From positions 4,650,001 to 4,714,000 of the forward strand of contig NZ_CP055153.1 in assembly GCF_014075995.1 (NCBI RefSeq): a stretch of 64,000 nt of DNA. Direction: 5' to 3'. The DNA is from Adhaeribacter radiodurans (GTDB lineage Bacteria; Bacteroidota; Bacteroidia; Cytophagales; Hymenobacteraceae). The notes under the pieces were generated by a model that was not told the origin of the DNA, ran no database searches, and saw nothing but the letters and a program-made list of their open reading frames with translations. Shown here piece after piece: positions 34,601 to 42,334 of the stretch (positions within the stretch are counted from its first letter, which is position 1; every line of letters begins with the position of its first letter). The translations under genes and the position numbers were made by a program.

Positions 34601-35360
34601 CTTTGTGCTGATATACACTACCCAAGCTATTATAGGAATTTGCTACTTCCGGATGAATTTTACCGAAGTGGGCCAGCCGGCTTTTTAAAGCTTTCTGATG
34701 GTTATCCAGAGCTTTATCAAACTCCCTTTTATAAAAATAAATATTACCGATAAGAAAATAAGAATAAGCTAAATCCGGATGGGTGTTACCCAGAAAAGAA
34801 CGGCGAATTTGTACTGATTTCTGGAAGTAGGCTAAGGCCTTATCGTACTCTGCTTTACTGGTATAAACATTACCTAAGTTAATATACGAGTCTACTAATT
34901 TAAGATGATCATCGCCGAATAAGGTACGCTGAATCTGCAATACTTTATTATAATAAGTTAAAGCTTTATCGTACTCGCCCTTTTCAAAATAAATAGTACC
35001 CAGGTTGGTGTAGGGTACTACCACCAGAGTGGTATCTTTTAGGTTCGTTAAACTTTCCTGTAACGTCTGGCCGGCCTTTTTTAAAGCTTCATTGTACCGG
35101 CCCAGTAAGATTAAACTATGAGTAAATTCGTTATCGCAATCTATATGTTTGCGCCAGAGCCGCTGCTTTTTAAATTGCTGAGATGCTTTCTCGAACAACA
35201 CTAAAGAACTAGTATAATTACCTTTTTGCTGCAACCGTAATGCTTGCTGGTACCATTTTTTAGCGGATCGGCTTTGATTTTCAAATGGCTGTTGTTGAGC
35301 AGAGACTAACCTGGTAAAAATTAGTAAAAAGAGAGCAGTTAGAAGTAAAGATTTCATCAT
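31632..35360 (-). CDS. Exported TPR-CHAT caspase-like protein
   Basis: 1242 residues. A signal peptide (MMKSLLLTALFLLIFTRLVSAQ) leads to about twelve consecutive 42-residue TPRs of kinesin-light-chain type (about 116-615, consensus SYNNLGNIYQAKGEYDKALEYHQKAL). A helical linker follows, then a C-terminal CHAT domain (about 920-1242). The caspase-like dyad is visible as His1107 (FIHLATHGF) and Cys1154 (LVTLSACETGLG), so the protease should be active. CHAT proteases cut specific protein targets; TPR-CHAT in type III-E CRISPR (Craspase) cuts Csx30, which controls a sigma factor. Here the gene diverges from an M48-like protease, a sigma factor and an anti-sigma-like gene. The signal peptide implies action outside the cytoplasm. 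Confidence 0.93.
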   Translation of the reverse strand: MMKSLLLTALFLLIFTRLVSAQQQPFENQSRSAKKWYQQALRLQQKGNYTSSLVLFEKASQQFKKQRLWRKHIDCDNEFTHSLILLGRYNEALKKAGQTLQESLTNLKDTTLVVVPYTNLGTIYFEKGEYDKALTYYNKVLQIQRTLFGDDHLKLVDSYINLGNVYTSKAEYDKALAYFQKSVQIRRSFLGNTHPDLAYSYFLIGNIYFYKREFDKALDNHQKALKSRLAHFGKIHPEVANSYNSLGSVYQHKGEYDTALEYHLKALQMRRTIYGEKHLRTADSYNNLGSLYRVRGEYTKALEYLQKGLQIRRATLKESHHSVSESYIRLGSLYQVTGEYEKALEYHQKALQGFLATFGKVHPAVADSYKELGNTYFDKGEYDKALENYQQTLEIRRVVSGEAHTSVGNSYYVIGNVYAAKGEYDKALEYFHKALQIRVAVHGEMHHNVADSYNNLGNIYQAKGDYTLALEYHQKALLIRLKVLNESHPKVADSYNNLGKLYYAKKDYGKALEYHQKAVNTYLKSLGESHPGVAEAYNNLGNIYQAQGDYKLALEYHQKALQGYRKTFGNAHPGVADTYNYLGNVYRLKDEPRKSLQLFQKAIMANVPSFQDSLISHNPILAGHTKPYLTPVTLLLSLQSKAEVLEHLFNQSHAIKDLILALQTSCSADSVAYKIQQNYTGENDKVAFTASAMKLYQQALPLCLKVYQLTKDQRYLDKAFYFAERGKASVLTASLAESKAKTFAEIPDSLLQQDQLFRSQMAQFSQRLVKELAKGKEADSSKLVFYQNNLFRAHLQQEKLVNQLEKKYPKFYSLKYQLQAVTPKQLQGVLDEKTALLDYVLTDTLLQVFIMGRKFYKVESVVLDSLFQRRLTAFRESILYKDHDLHQQVAYALYQLFIPASLPKSIKSLIIIPAGELTTFPFEALLTKPREVKEDKRKAYLLKKYNVSYAYSAGLLYERLIQTQETENKQLLAMAPVFESPARSNQRANIQTKLFHQENYEESELERVNNRNNITSQIINQQLDNVDIERNKKYYSDVRNNIIPETLLLEGKYPRPLPASEREVKNIAQLFQAKGVPAKVFLHQQASENQIKSLETAQYNFIHLATHGFVNEKYPELSGLVLAPDKTDQEDGILYTGEIYNLHLKADLVTLSACETGLGKIVPSEGVIGLTRALLYAGAKNIMVSVWKVSDESTADLMEDFYRQLLSGKSKARALHAAKRKMLKQDRYSQPYYWAPFILIGK
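33515..35015 (-). repeat. Array of about twelve 126-bp coding repeats (TPR units)
   Basis: The TPR part of the CHAT gene is built from 42-codon units in perfect register, each containing a KALEYHQKAL-like helix and a HPxVADSYNNLG-like junction. Several units (for example those near 33700, 33960 and 34210) are very similar in DNA as well as protein. The array could change unit number by unequal recombination. Confidence 0.8.
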
Positions 35361-35605
35361 AAAATCAGGAATGAAAGGAAAAGAAATCTTTAAGTTAAAT
35401 CAACACTCACATTAAAACATTGCTACAGTAGCTTTTACAAAAATTTACTTGTAATTTAACTCTAGCTCAATGAAATATAATATAAAAAACATTAAAAATA
35501 CTAGTAATAACTTTTAATTTTAAAGCATTTCCTGCTCTGGTAACCTTAAAAAATCAGGAGTACTTGTAAAGTAAAATCATACAAAAAGATAAGGTTGAAG
35601 TACGG

Positions 35606-37291
35606 ATGAAAACTTGGACAAGCGCTTTTTTGATAAATAATAAAGGCTTTACAAGCTTCAGGAGAGTTTGTAAATTTACTATTAGTATTATATTACTTAC
35701 AATTGGCTTTTCATTCGAAGCAAATTGCCAGGTAGTGCTACCACAAAGTTCTTCTAAATACCAGGTTGCTTTCCAGGTTTTTGATCGCTTAACTTATGCT
35801 TTTGCCAATAACCGCCCTAAACCCGAATTAGAAATTATTGCTCGTAGCCTTAATAAAGACAAAGTAATTGCTTTGTACAAACCCGGTAACCAACCCATTA
35901 TCCAGTTAGACGAAGAGGCGTATGATTTATGCACGAAGCTAGGCAAAGATTCGCTCAATGCCTTGGCTGTTTTATTAAGTCATGAATTGGCCCACCATTA
36001 CGAAAAACACGATTGGTTTTACACATTTGGAATTGGTCCGAACAATACCAAAGTTTCTAAAGAATTAATAAACCGCTTTGAATCGGAAGCCGATTTTTAC
36101 GGGTGTTTCTACGGCGAACTATCTGGTTATGCTACCGGACGAGTGTTTCCCCGCGTTTTAGATTTGCTGTATGAACATTTTAATCTTTCTGATCGCTTGG
36201 AAGGTTACCCAACGAAAGAAGCCCGAAAAGCTGTTTATAACAAAATGCAAAAAGAGGCTTTACAAATGGTTGCCGTTTTTAAAGCCGGGTTATTTCTGTA
36301 CCTGGTTCAGGAATACGGATCGGCCGCTACTTGTTTTGATTATTTAGTAAATCGTTTTCCTAGCCGGGAAATTTTAAACAACCTGGCTGCTGCTAAGCTC
36401 CAGCAAGCATTATTATATTTCTCTGACTCTGAACATTCTAACTTTGTGTATCCGGTTGAATTGGATCCGCAAAGCAGGATTGCCTCCCCGCAACGTGAAT
36501 TTTTAGATGAAAATAGCGAAAAGCAGTATCTGGAATTATTGAGTGATGCACGCAAGTACGCCGAGAAAGCAAAAAGCATTGACCCTCAGTATTTCCCGTC
36601 GTATATTAACTTAGCCTGCATTTATTCTTTACAAGGAAACCAGGCAGCTGCCATAGGTATAATTAATGAAATAAATCCCGCTCGCCTCCCAGCAGATGCT
36701 TATACTATTCGGGCTATTGCTTATTACAAAGACAATCAATTAAACAAAGCAGAAAAAGATTTTGAAGCGGCCCAAGCCAAAAATGCTTATATGGCTAAAT
36801 ATAATTTAGACTTATATAACAAATTAGATGAGTCTTTAACTGCAAGTTTAACTGTTTGGATCAGAGATTGGTTCAAGGATGAAGAAGTGGCAAATAATTC
36901 GGCAAACTTCACGCGGAATCAGCCGGAACAAATAGACGGAGAACGGGCTATTGTTGCCTTGCCCGCTCAAGCCCCACAGATAAAAATTAGTAGAAACCCT
37001 AACCTTACCCTACAGTGGAACGAACACCTCGACCATTTTGAATTAGCTATCCAGTCAACCACCCGAAACTACCTGGTTCGTTTTACCCAGGATAACTACT
37101 TTAAACAAACCGTCCGAAAAATAAAGCGGGGCACTCCTGCTTCTACGGTAGTAGACAAATACGGAGAACCTGGCTATACCTTTCCGGGTGCTACTGGTGC
37201 GTATTGGGTTTATCCGAAAGATAAAATAGCATTTATGTTCGATAAAAACAGCCGGATAACTAATTGGGTTATTTATACCCGCAGTTTATGA
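35606..37291 (+). CDS. Exported M48-like metalloprotease with TPRs and C-terminal SmpA/BamE-like segment
   Basis: 561 residues. A membrane-spanning signal (about 21-40, KFTISIILLTIGFSFEANC) precedes the protease domain. Zinc-binding His126-His130 (LLSHELAHHYEKH) and the downstream Glu159/Asp163 (RFESEADFYG) match the M48 pattern HEXXH...ExxxD. TPR-like helices follow (SYINLACIYSLQGNQAAAIGI, AYTIRAIAYYKDNQLNKAEKDFEAAQAK). The last ~60 residues (VRKIKRGTPASTVVDKYGEPGYTF...) resemble SmpA/BamE-like envelope modules. It diverges from the TPR-CHAT gene across 245 bp and is co-oriented with the sigma/anti-sigma pair. Target unknown. Confidence 0.85.
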   Translation: MKTWTSAFLINNKGFTSFRRVCKFTISIILLTIGFSFEANCQVVLPQSSSKYQVAFQVFDRLTYAFANNRPKPELEIIARSLNKDKVIALYKPGNQPIIQLDEEAYDLCTKLGKDSLNALAVLLSHELAHHYEKHDWFYTFGIGPNNTKVSKELINRFESEADFYGCFYGELSGYATGRVFPRVLDLLYEHFNLSDRLEGYPTKEARKAVYNKMQKEALQMVAVFKAGLFLYLVQEYGSAATCFDYLVNRFPSREILNNLAAAKLQQALLYFSDSEHSNFVYPVELDPQSRIASPQREFLDENSEKQYLELLSDARKYAEKAKSIDPQYFPSYINLACIYSLQGNQAAAIGIINEINPARLPADAYTIRAIAYYKDNQLNKAEKDFEAAQAKNAYMAKYNLDLYNKLDESLTASLTVWIRDWFKDEEVANNSANFTRNQPEQIDGERAIVALPAQAPQIKISRNPNLTLQWNEHLDHFELAIQSTTRNYLVRFTQDNYFKQTVRKIKRGTPASTVVDKYGEPGYTFPGATGAYWVYPKDKIAFMFDKNSRITNWVIYTRSL

Positions 37292-37746
37292 AATAAATTA
37301 ATGATTCATCAAATTGTTTAAAAATCAAATTGCCTGAAAAAGAAGAAGAAGTACAATTTTAAGTTCATAGATTATTCTGTCTTAAACCAACTCTTACTGT
37401 CTTAAACTACTAGCATTTAAAATTTACTTTTTCTGTAAAGTACTGGGTAACAAACGCTAAACACTCCGGATTTATAATTAAATATAGTTAATTCACGCTC
37501 TTTAATGCATTTTATATAAAGGCTTAATATAAAAGCTTACTAAAATTTATCAGAATAAAATGCGAACAAGTAAACAAGATAACACAATCCGAAAGAGCGC
37601 TGATTAAGCACTATAAAAAGAAGGACTAAATGCTTTTACCCGGCAGAAAATAGAATAATTCTAAATTAAATGAATAACCCAGGATACAGTAGAAGTGAAT
37701 AACAATATACTTTTTTAAAGATAAAACTTTACTTATTTTGGTCAGA
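37292..37746. other. Upstream region of the sigma-factor gene, nothing recognised
   Basis: About 455 bp between the M48-like gene and the sigma factor gene. It is AT-rich, and I saw no terminator, open frame or clear palindrome. It probably holds the promoter of the sigma/anti-sigma pair. Confidence 0.4.
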
Positions 37747-38322
37747 ATGAAACATCCTGATCAGAAATATATTGAAGCTTTATTAAAGAACGACAGAATC
37801 TTGCTGGATGAGTTATATAGTAAGTTTTCGGGTAAAATTAAAAGAATGATTCTACGTAATAGTGGAACGGAGGCAGATGCAGCCGATGTCTTTAATGATG
37901 CTTTATTATCTTTATACTATAAAGCCAGCAATCAAAACTTTGAATTAACGTGTCCCTTAGATGCTTTTCTATATCTTATTTGTAAAAACAAGTGGATTAA
38001 TGAATTAAATAAGAAAAAAAATAAACATTTAGTTGTTATAATAGATGATGGCGAGATTGACTTAGGAGAAGATAGTTTTAAGCTTGCGGAAGACTATATT
38101 TTACAAGAGCAGCGGCATATTTTACTATTAGAAAAGGTGGCTGAATTAGGCGATGCTTGTAAGCAGTTACTGCATTTGAGCTGGAGTGGTAAATCGATGG
38201 AAGAAGTAGCACAAATTCTACGGGTTAGTTATGGCTTTGCGCGTAAAAAGAAGTCAGGGTGCATCGCCAAATTAATTGCATTAATGAAACAATCTTCACA
38301 GTTTAACTCCTTAAAATGGTAA
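37747..38322 (+). CDS. Sigma-70 family (ECF-like) RNA polymerase sigma factor
   Basis: 191 residues from the ATG at 37747; a TTG three codons upstream is also in frame. Region 2 is KFSGKIKRMILRNSGTEADAADVFNDALLSLYYKASN with the promoter-melting segment AFLYLICKNKWINELNKKK. Region 4 is LGDACKQLLHLSWSGKSMEEVAQILRVSYGFARKKKSGCIAKLIALM, the -35-binding helix-turn-helix. It redirects RNA polymerase to a dedicated regulon. The membrane anti-sigma-like gene starts 4 bp after its stop, so the two are made together, the usual arrangement for a sequestered sigma factor. Confidence 0.92.
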   Translation: MKHPDQKYIEALLKNDRILLDELYSKFSGKIKRMILRNSGTEADAADVFNDALLSLYYKASNQNFELTCPLDAFLYLICKNKWINELNKKKNKHLVVIIDDGEIDLGEDSFKLAEDYILQEQRHILLLEKVAELGDACKQLLHLSWSGKSMEEVAQILRVSYGFARKKKSGCIAKLIALMKQSSQFNSLKW

Positions 38323-38326
38323 AATA

Positions 38327-39154
38327 ATGGATGATTACTATGAGAAAATAGCAGATTACCTCGATGGAGAAATGAGTGAGGAAGAAAAAGTGCGTTTTAT
38401 AGAGGCTTTAGCTTCTGATAAAGAACTCGCGCTTGCTTTTAAGGTGTACCGTACCATTGAGGAAGAGATGCCGTTATTGGAAAAAAGTAAAGTTCAGAAC
38501 GAAGCTTTAAAAAGTACCTTGCAATCGTTAAACAAGCAGTATTTTGAATTAGAAACACCTCAACCGGCTAAAGTAATTCCTCTTTACGCAGGCAAAGTTT
38601 TTAAAATACTAGCTACAATAGCAGCTAGTATTGCTCTAGTATTAATTACTTATTTCGGCTTTTTCCAACCTAAAAATAATATTCAAGTTTTGGCAAATTC
38701 TTACTTTAAAGAGAATTTGCAGCACCTGAATCAAACTAAAAGTGATCCCGCGGATACTCTTCAGTTTGGCATAGCCGGTAAAATAAAGAAAAGAAACACC
38801 GCTCAGGACAGTCTGCAGTTAGGGATCAGTGCCTACAACAATCAAGATTATAACAAAGCTTTAAAGTTTTTTCAGAAAATCTACAAAAATCACCCTGAGT
38901 TAAGTGAGGCTGAAAAATATAGCGGCTTTATTTTCCTGGCAACTAAAGAATATGATAAAGCTTTGCAGGCATTTGAGAATCTGGCTAATATTAAAAATAC
39001 CCCTAACAATCCCGGCCTTTTCTTACAAGCTCTAACTTACATGCAACGAAATCAGGTAAGTGATAAACAAAAGGCAAAGCAGCTATTAGAACAAGTAGTA
39101 AATAATCAAGCAGAAGGATACAAAGAAGCAGAGCAATGGTTGAAAAAGTTTTAA
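38327..39154 (+). CDS. Membrane anti-sigma-like protein with extracytoplasmic TPRs
   Basis: 275 residues. The N-terminal ~85 residues are acidic and helical (IADYLDGEMSEEEKVRFIEALASDKELALAFKVYRTIEEEM), like the cytoplasmic sigma-binding part of Bacteroidota anti-sigma proteins. One transmembrane helix follows (about 93-115, ILATIAASIALVLITYFGFF), then a periplasmic region with TPR-like helices (QLGISAYNNQDYNKALKFFQKIYKNHP, GFIFLATKEYDKALQAFENLANI). No zinc-binding anti-sigma motif is visible. It probably holds the adjacent sigma factor at the membrane until a periplasmic signal, possibly cleavage by the neighbouring CHAT or M48-like protein, releases it; that last step is inference. Confidence 0.8.
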   Translation: MDDYYEKIADYLDGEMSEEEKVRFIEALASDKELALAFKVYRTIEEEMPLLEKSKVQNEALKSTLQSLNKQYFELETPQPAKVIPLYAGKVFKILATIAASIALVLITYFGFFQPKNNIQVLANSYFKENLQHLNQTKSDPADTLQFGIAGKIKKRNTAQDSLQLGISAYNNQDYNKALKFFQKIYKNHPELSEAEKYSGFIFLATKEYDKALQAFENLANIKNTPNNPGLFLQALTYMQRNQVSDKQKAKQLLEQVVNNQAEGYKEAEQWLKKF

Positions 39155-40029
39155 AGACTGCCACAAAACAAACTCTAAACGCTGCTTACCAGATAAAAGA
39201 TAAACGAAGCTAAAAAACTCGGCTATCCTTTTTGCTTACTGAATTGTTATGAAAAGTGAATGAATTAAATAAACCCATTTAAAAATTACTTTTTTGGGGT
39301 TCATTTAGAAAATTTAAGAAAAAGAACGTCTTGAAGCTACCTTTTTCTTAGGTCTGCAAGATAATTATCTAGGTTATGTGGCTGATAATGGTAATGGAGG
39401 AACCATTTAGTAAACACCCGCCATCTTTAGAAGCTACAATAGTTGTAAATGTATCATCTAAATTACCCCAAATGTTCTACCTCAAACTTTATTCTGAACC
39501 TAGACGAAAAAAGTAAGTGACAGCTAAAAAAGAAACCAAACAACCCGCCACCACGCAGGTCTTAAAGGAGTAAAGATTTTAAAAGTAATTAGCGAAAGTA
39601 GAATTGTTTTTATAAGCGTAAGGGTAAAAATGAAATCGATAGTAATTAGCATCCAGATCAGAACCCAACCTGACACGAATACCATTAAGCCGGGCCGCCG
39701 TAAAAAGAATTTACAATAAGCTGTCAGACAAATTACTTTTCTCAGAAACAAAGCAGCTAAATAACCAAAGAATATTCTACGAAATATAAGATTAAGCTAA
39801 TTTTACTTTAAATATTTAGTAAACCATTTAAGGAAAAAATAATTTTTTTAATCGCATTCTAATCTTTTAATTTATTGAATAATAGTAAATTACTGCGCAA
39901 TACTATTGAGATACAAGAATTACTAAGAAATAGTAAATACAGCTTCTACAAACATTAACATAAATTGGCTTTTTATTTGCCATAACAAATATTAGCTTAA
40001 TTTAATATTTACTAAGAAAAATTACTTTT
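39155..40029. other. Long AT-rich intergenic region
   Basis: About 875 bp without a supported gene. A minus-strand frame at 39524-39751 encodes a hydrophobic 75-residue stretch, but its composition looks accidental and it has no family resemblance. A weak hairpin (AAGAAAAAG with CTTTTTCTT, about 39317-39349) lies 160 bp after the anti-sigma stop and could act as its terminator. Nothing else was recognised. Confidence 0.4.
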
Positions 40030-40296
40030 ATGAAGCAACTTTTTCTCCTTTTTACCATTTCAGCTCAAAGGACAACTCCGCTTACTTCGATAGAAAACCA
40101 TTCTATTTCGATAAAACCAATTGTTAAAAAACAGCACGCCTCTACTAGCTACACCTGGGAAGAAGGAAGTGCGTTTACCTGCCAATATCTGGAGAGTAGC
40201 ACAGAACAACAGCCGTATTTGCATACGATTTCGGCGGTTAGTAAAACGGTGGCAGAGAATAGCTACGATCGTAGATTTTATAAGAACTCTAATTAA
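40030..40296 (+). CDS. Possible small exported protein, unrecognised
   Basis: 88 residues from an ATG, beginning MKQLFLLFTISAQ, a short signal-peptide-like stretch, followed by a polar region (TSYTWEEGSAFTCQYLESSTEQQPYLH). It ends 10 bp before the next small gene, which suggests a pair. No family was recognised and the composition gives no strong coding signal, so it may be spurious. Confidence 0.35.
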   Translation: MKQLFLLFTISAQRTTPLTSIENHSISIKPIVKKQHASTSYTWEEGSAFTCQYLESSTEQQPYLHTISAVSKTVAENSYDRRFYKNSN

Positions 40297-40306
40297 GGAA
40301 TTAAGG

Positions 40307-40552
40307 ATGCCTATTATTATTTCTCTTCCCCAGATTCCTTTAGTTGTTTCGGCTTTGCTGGTCTTATTCTTGATTGTCCGGCAAGTAATATCCAGTTGGC
40401 AAATTGTTCATTCTACTTTCCAGGAAGCGGGAAATCTGACTCAGGAACTTCGGCAAATTAATCGTAAATCTTCCCAGGAACTCCAGGAAATTAACTTGTC
40501 CTTGCACAATTTAAACGTTAAACCTATAATAGTAAATTTAGAATACGATTAA
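40307..40552 (+). CDS. Possible small single-span membrane protein with a coiled-coil tail
   Basis: 81 residues from the ATG at 40307, preceded by GGAATTAAGG, an acceptable ribosome-binding region. Residues 8-26 (PQIPLVVSALLVLFLIVRQVI) form one transmembrane helix. About 30-70 (IVHSTFQEAGNLTQELRQINRKSSQELQEINLSLHNL) has a heptad-like pattern that may form a coiled coil. I do not recognise the family. It follows the possible exported protein at 40030 and converges on the radical SAM gene. Confidence 0.5.
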   Translation: MPIIISLPQIPLVVSALLVLFLIVRQVISSWQIVHSTFQEAGNLTQELRQINRKSSQELQEINLSLHNLNVKPIIVNLEYD

Positions 40553-40655
40553 GTCTTTTCTTTCGGAATTACGCGCACCCAATCTTTCAAGAGTTATAGT
40601 TGAGGTCTATAAGGCACGGTTGAAAAAGAATAACAGGAAAGGTGTTACTAAATGC

Positions 40656-41600
40656 TTACTGGTGACAACTGGTGCAAACGCGATTTACTTGTTCTCCTTG
40701 ATAATGTTTTTCAAAGAACTCATCGCACCAGAGGCAAATATTCTTTAGTTCAGCTGTCCGAGCTTTGGCATGTGCTTCCGTAATACCGATACTTTCTCCC
40801 ATACCCAGCGGATTTCCCTCGTTTATTTTCTGCCAGATTTCGGATTTAGAAACCCGCTGCAAAACATCCGCTACTTTCTCGGTGCGGGCATCCCCTAGAG
40901 GAATTTTAGTACCGGGGCAGCAAGGATTAATTTTCCAAAGCTGAATGGATATTTCCTGCGGAATATCCGGGGCACCGGTTAAAAAGCCTTTGCCGCCGGA
41001 GAGAATAGCACAAAAATTATGATCCGGATCTTCTTTCCAAAGGCCTTTTTGGAAGGCCCGCCCGCGCGCCCAGTTTCCTCCCAGCCACATATCAATAGTC
41101 GCTCCCCAATAACCCCAACTAGCTTTATGTTGCGTGAGGTAGGTATCCTTGCTAACCAAGGGGTCGTGGTCATCACCATTTACTCCCCGACTGGCAAAAA
41201 TATCGGCCAGCTCCATCAAACGACCACCCGCGTGTTTATGATAACGGTCAATACTGGCTATATCGAAGCGGGTAACCCCTTTTTCCAGTAAAGTATCCAA
41301 AATTTGTTCATTAAGCAGATCTCCGTTGGTTTGCAGCATAATTTGGACACGGCCCTGATAACGCTCTTGCAGGCGATCTAAAATTTGGTAGAGCAGTTTT
41401 TTATCAGCCAGGGGTTCGCCTCCGGAAAGAATCAAGCGGTCCATGTGGTTCGGCAAATTTTGAATGATCGCCATGCATTCCGCTTCCGAAATGCGTTCGC
41501 CTCTAGGTCCGGAATTATTATAACAATGGTCACATTCGTCGTTACACAATTGGGTGAAAACCCAGTACACAGATTCGATATGGTTAAAATCTTTCGTCAT
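40656..41600 (-). CDS. Radical SAM protein with C-terminal Cys cluster, last gene of the transport cluster
   Basis: 314 residues from the ATG at 41600, chosen because it starts just 5 bp after the ATPase stop. The SAM-binding [4Fe-4S] motif is Cys19-x3-Cys23-x2-Cys26 (QLCNDECDHCYNNSG), followed by LILSGGEPLADKKLLY and the usual barrel. Towards the C-terminus, NPCCPGTK and then CLWCDEFF...VCTSCHQ could bind one or two auxiliary clusters in SPASM fashion. Such enzymes often modify peptides or build cofactors. It sits at the 3' end of the TonB receptor/ABC importer cluster, so it may act on the imported compound or its carrier. The substrate is unknown. Confidence 0.88.
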   Translation of the reverse strand: MTKDFNHIESVYWVFTQLCNDECDHCYNNSGPRGERISEAECMAIIQNLPNHMDRLILSGGEPLADKKLLYQILDRLQERYQGRVQIMLQTNGDLLNEQILDTLLEKGVTRFDIASIDRYHKHAGGRLMELADIFASRGVNGDDHDPLVSKDTYLTQHKASWGYWGATIDMWLGGNWARGRAFQKGLWKEDPDHNFCAILSGGKGFLTGAPDIPQEISIQLWKINPCCPGTKIPLGDARTEKVADVLQRVSKSEIWQKINEGNPLGMGESIGITEAHAKARTAELKNICLWCDEFFEKHYQGEQVNRVCTSCHQ

Positions 41601-41605
41601 GATTA

Positions 41606-42334
41606 CTAAATATTGTTTTGTTCCAGAGCCTGCCAAAAGGCTAGTTCCTCCCGAACACCCGTTGCCGGATCATCCATAAAAGAGGCTTTGGAAGCATACA
41701 TTTGAAACTTACCGGCCGCCATATACGCCCATCTATCACCAACCAGTAAAGCTTCTTTTACATCATGCGTTACAAACAAAGCCGTGATGTTAAATTTTTT
41801 AGCTAGTCGTAAAAACAAAGTTTGCATGGTAGCACGGGTCTGGGCGTCGAGGTTACCAAAGGGCTCATCCAACAACAAAACCCGGGGTAAAAATATAATG
41901 GCTCGTCCAAAAGAAACCCGTTGGCGCTGACCACCGGAAAGCTGATGCGGCATTTTCGGAGCGTGTTCCTGTAGTTCCAATTCCTCCAACATACGCGACA
42001 CCTTTTGCTGCACAGCAACTTCAGTTTCTTTACGAACACGCAAACCGTAGGCAAGGTTCTCAAAAACCGAGAGGTGCGGAAACAAAAGCGGTTCCTGAAA
42101 TAGGTACACCATTTCCCGGTTCTGAACGGGTACGGCGTCCATGTTTTGTTCGGCCCAACTTATGGTACCTGCTTCGGCCGGGAGCAAACCCGCCATAACT
42201 TTAAGCAAAGTGGTTTTGCCGCAACCGGAGCGTCCCAGTACCGCTAGAATTTGTCCTGGGGCTAGCTCCAGCGAAACCTGGTCCAACACCGGATGATTAG
42301 CATACGTTTTAAATAGATTGTTTACTTGCAGCAT
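41606..42334 (-). CDS. ABC importer ATP-binding protein (YnjD-like)
   Basis: 242 residues. Walker A is GRSGCGKTTLLK, the Q-loop FQEPLLFP, the signature motif LSGGQRQRVSFGRAI, Walker B RVLLLDEPFGNLD, and the H-loop FVTHD. All are intact. It powers import through the two permeases encoded just upstream. Its ATG overlaps the stop of the second permease (TAATG), so translation is coupled. The gene order (binding protein, permeases, ATPase) and the binding-protein type match E. coli ynjBCD. Confidence 0.93.
   Translation of the reverse strand: MLQVNNLFKTYANHPVLDQVSLELAPGQILAVLGRSGCGKTTLLKVMAGLLPAEAGTISWAEQNMDAVPVQNREMVYLFQEPLLFPHLSVFENLAYGLRVRKETEVAVQQKVSRMLEELELQEHAPKMPHQLSGGQRQRVSFGRAIIFLPRVLLLDEPFGNLDAQTRATMQTLFLRLAKKFNITALFVTHDVKEALLVGDRWAYMAAGKFQMYASKASFMDDPATGVREELAFWQALEQNNI

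Noticed and set aside
31632-39154. Type III-E CRISPR (Craspase) locus
   Set aside because: There is a TPR-CHAT protein and a sigma factor, but no Cas7-11 gene, no repeat-spacer array and no Csx30/Csx31-like gene, and the CHAT protein carries a signal peptide.
39524-39751. Hydrophobic 75-codon minus-strand frame
   Set aside because: No partner, no family resemblance, and its composition follows the AT-rich background; the Trp-rich start region looks accidental.
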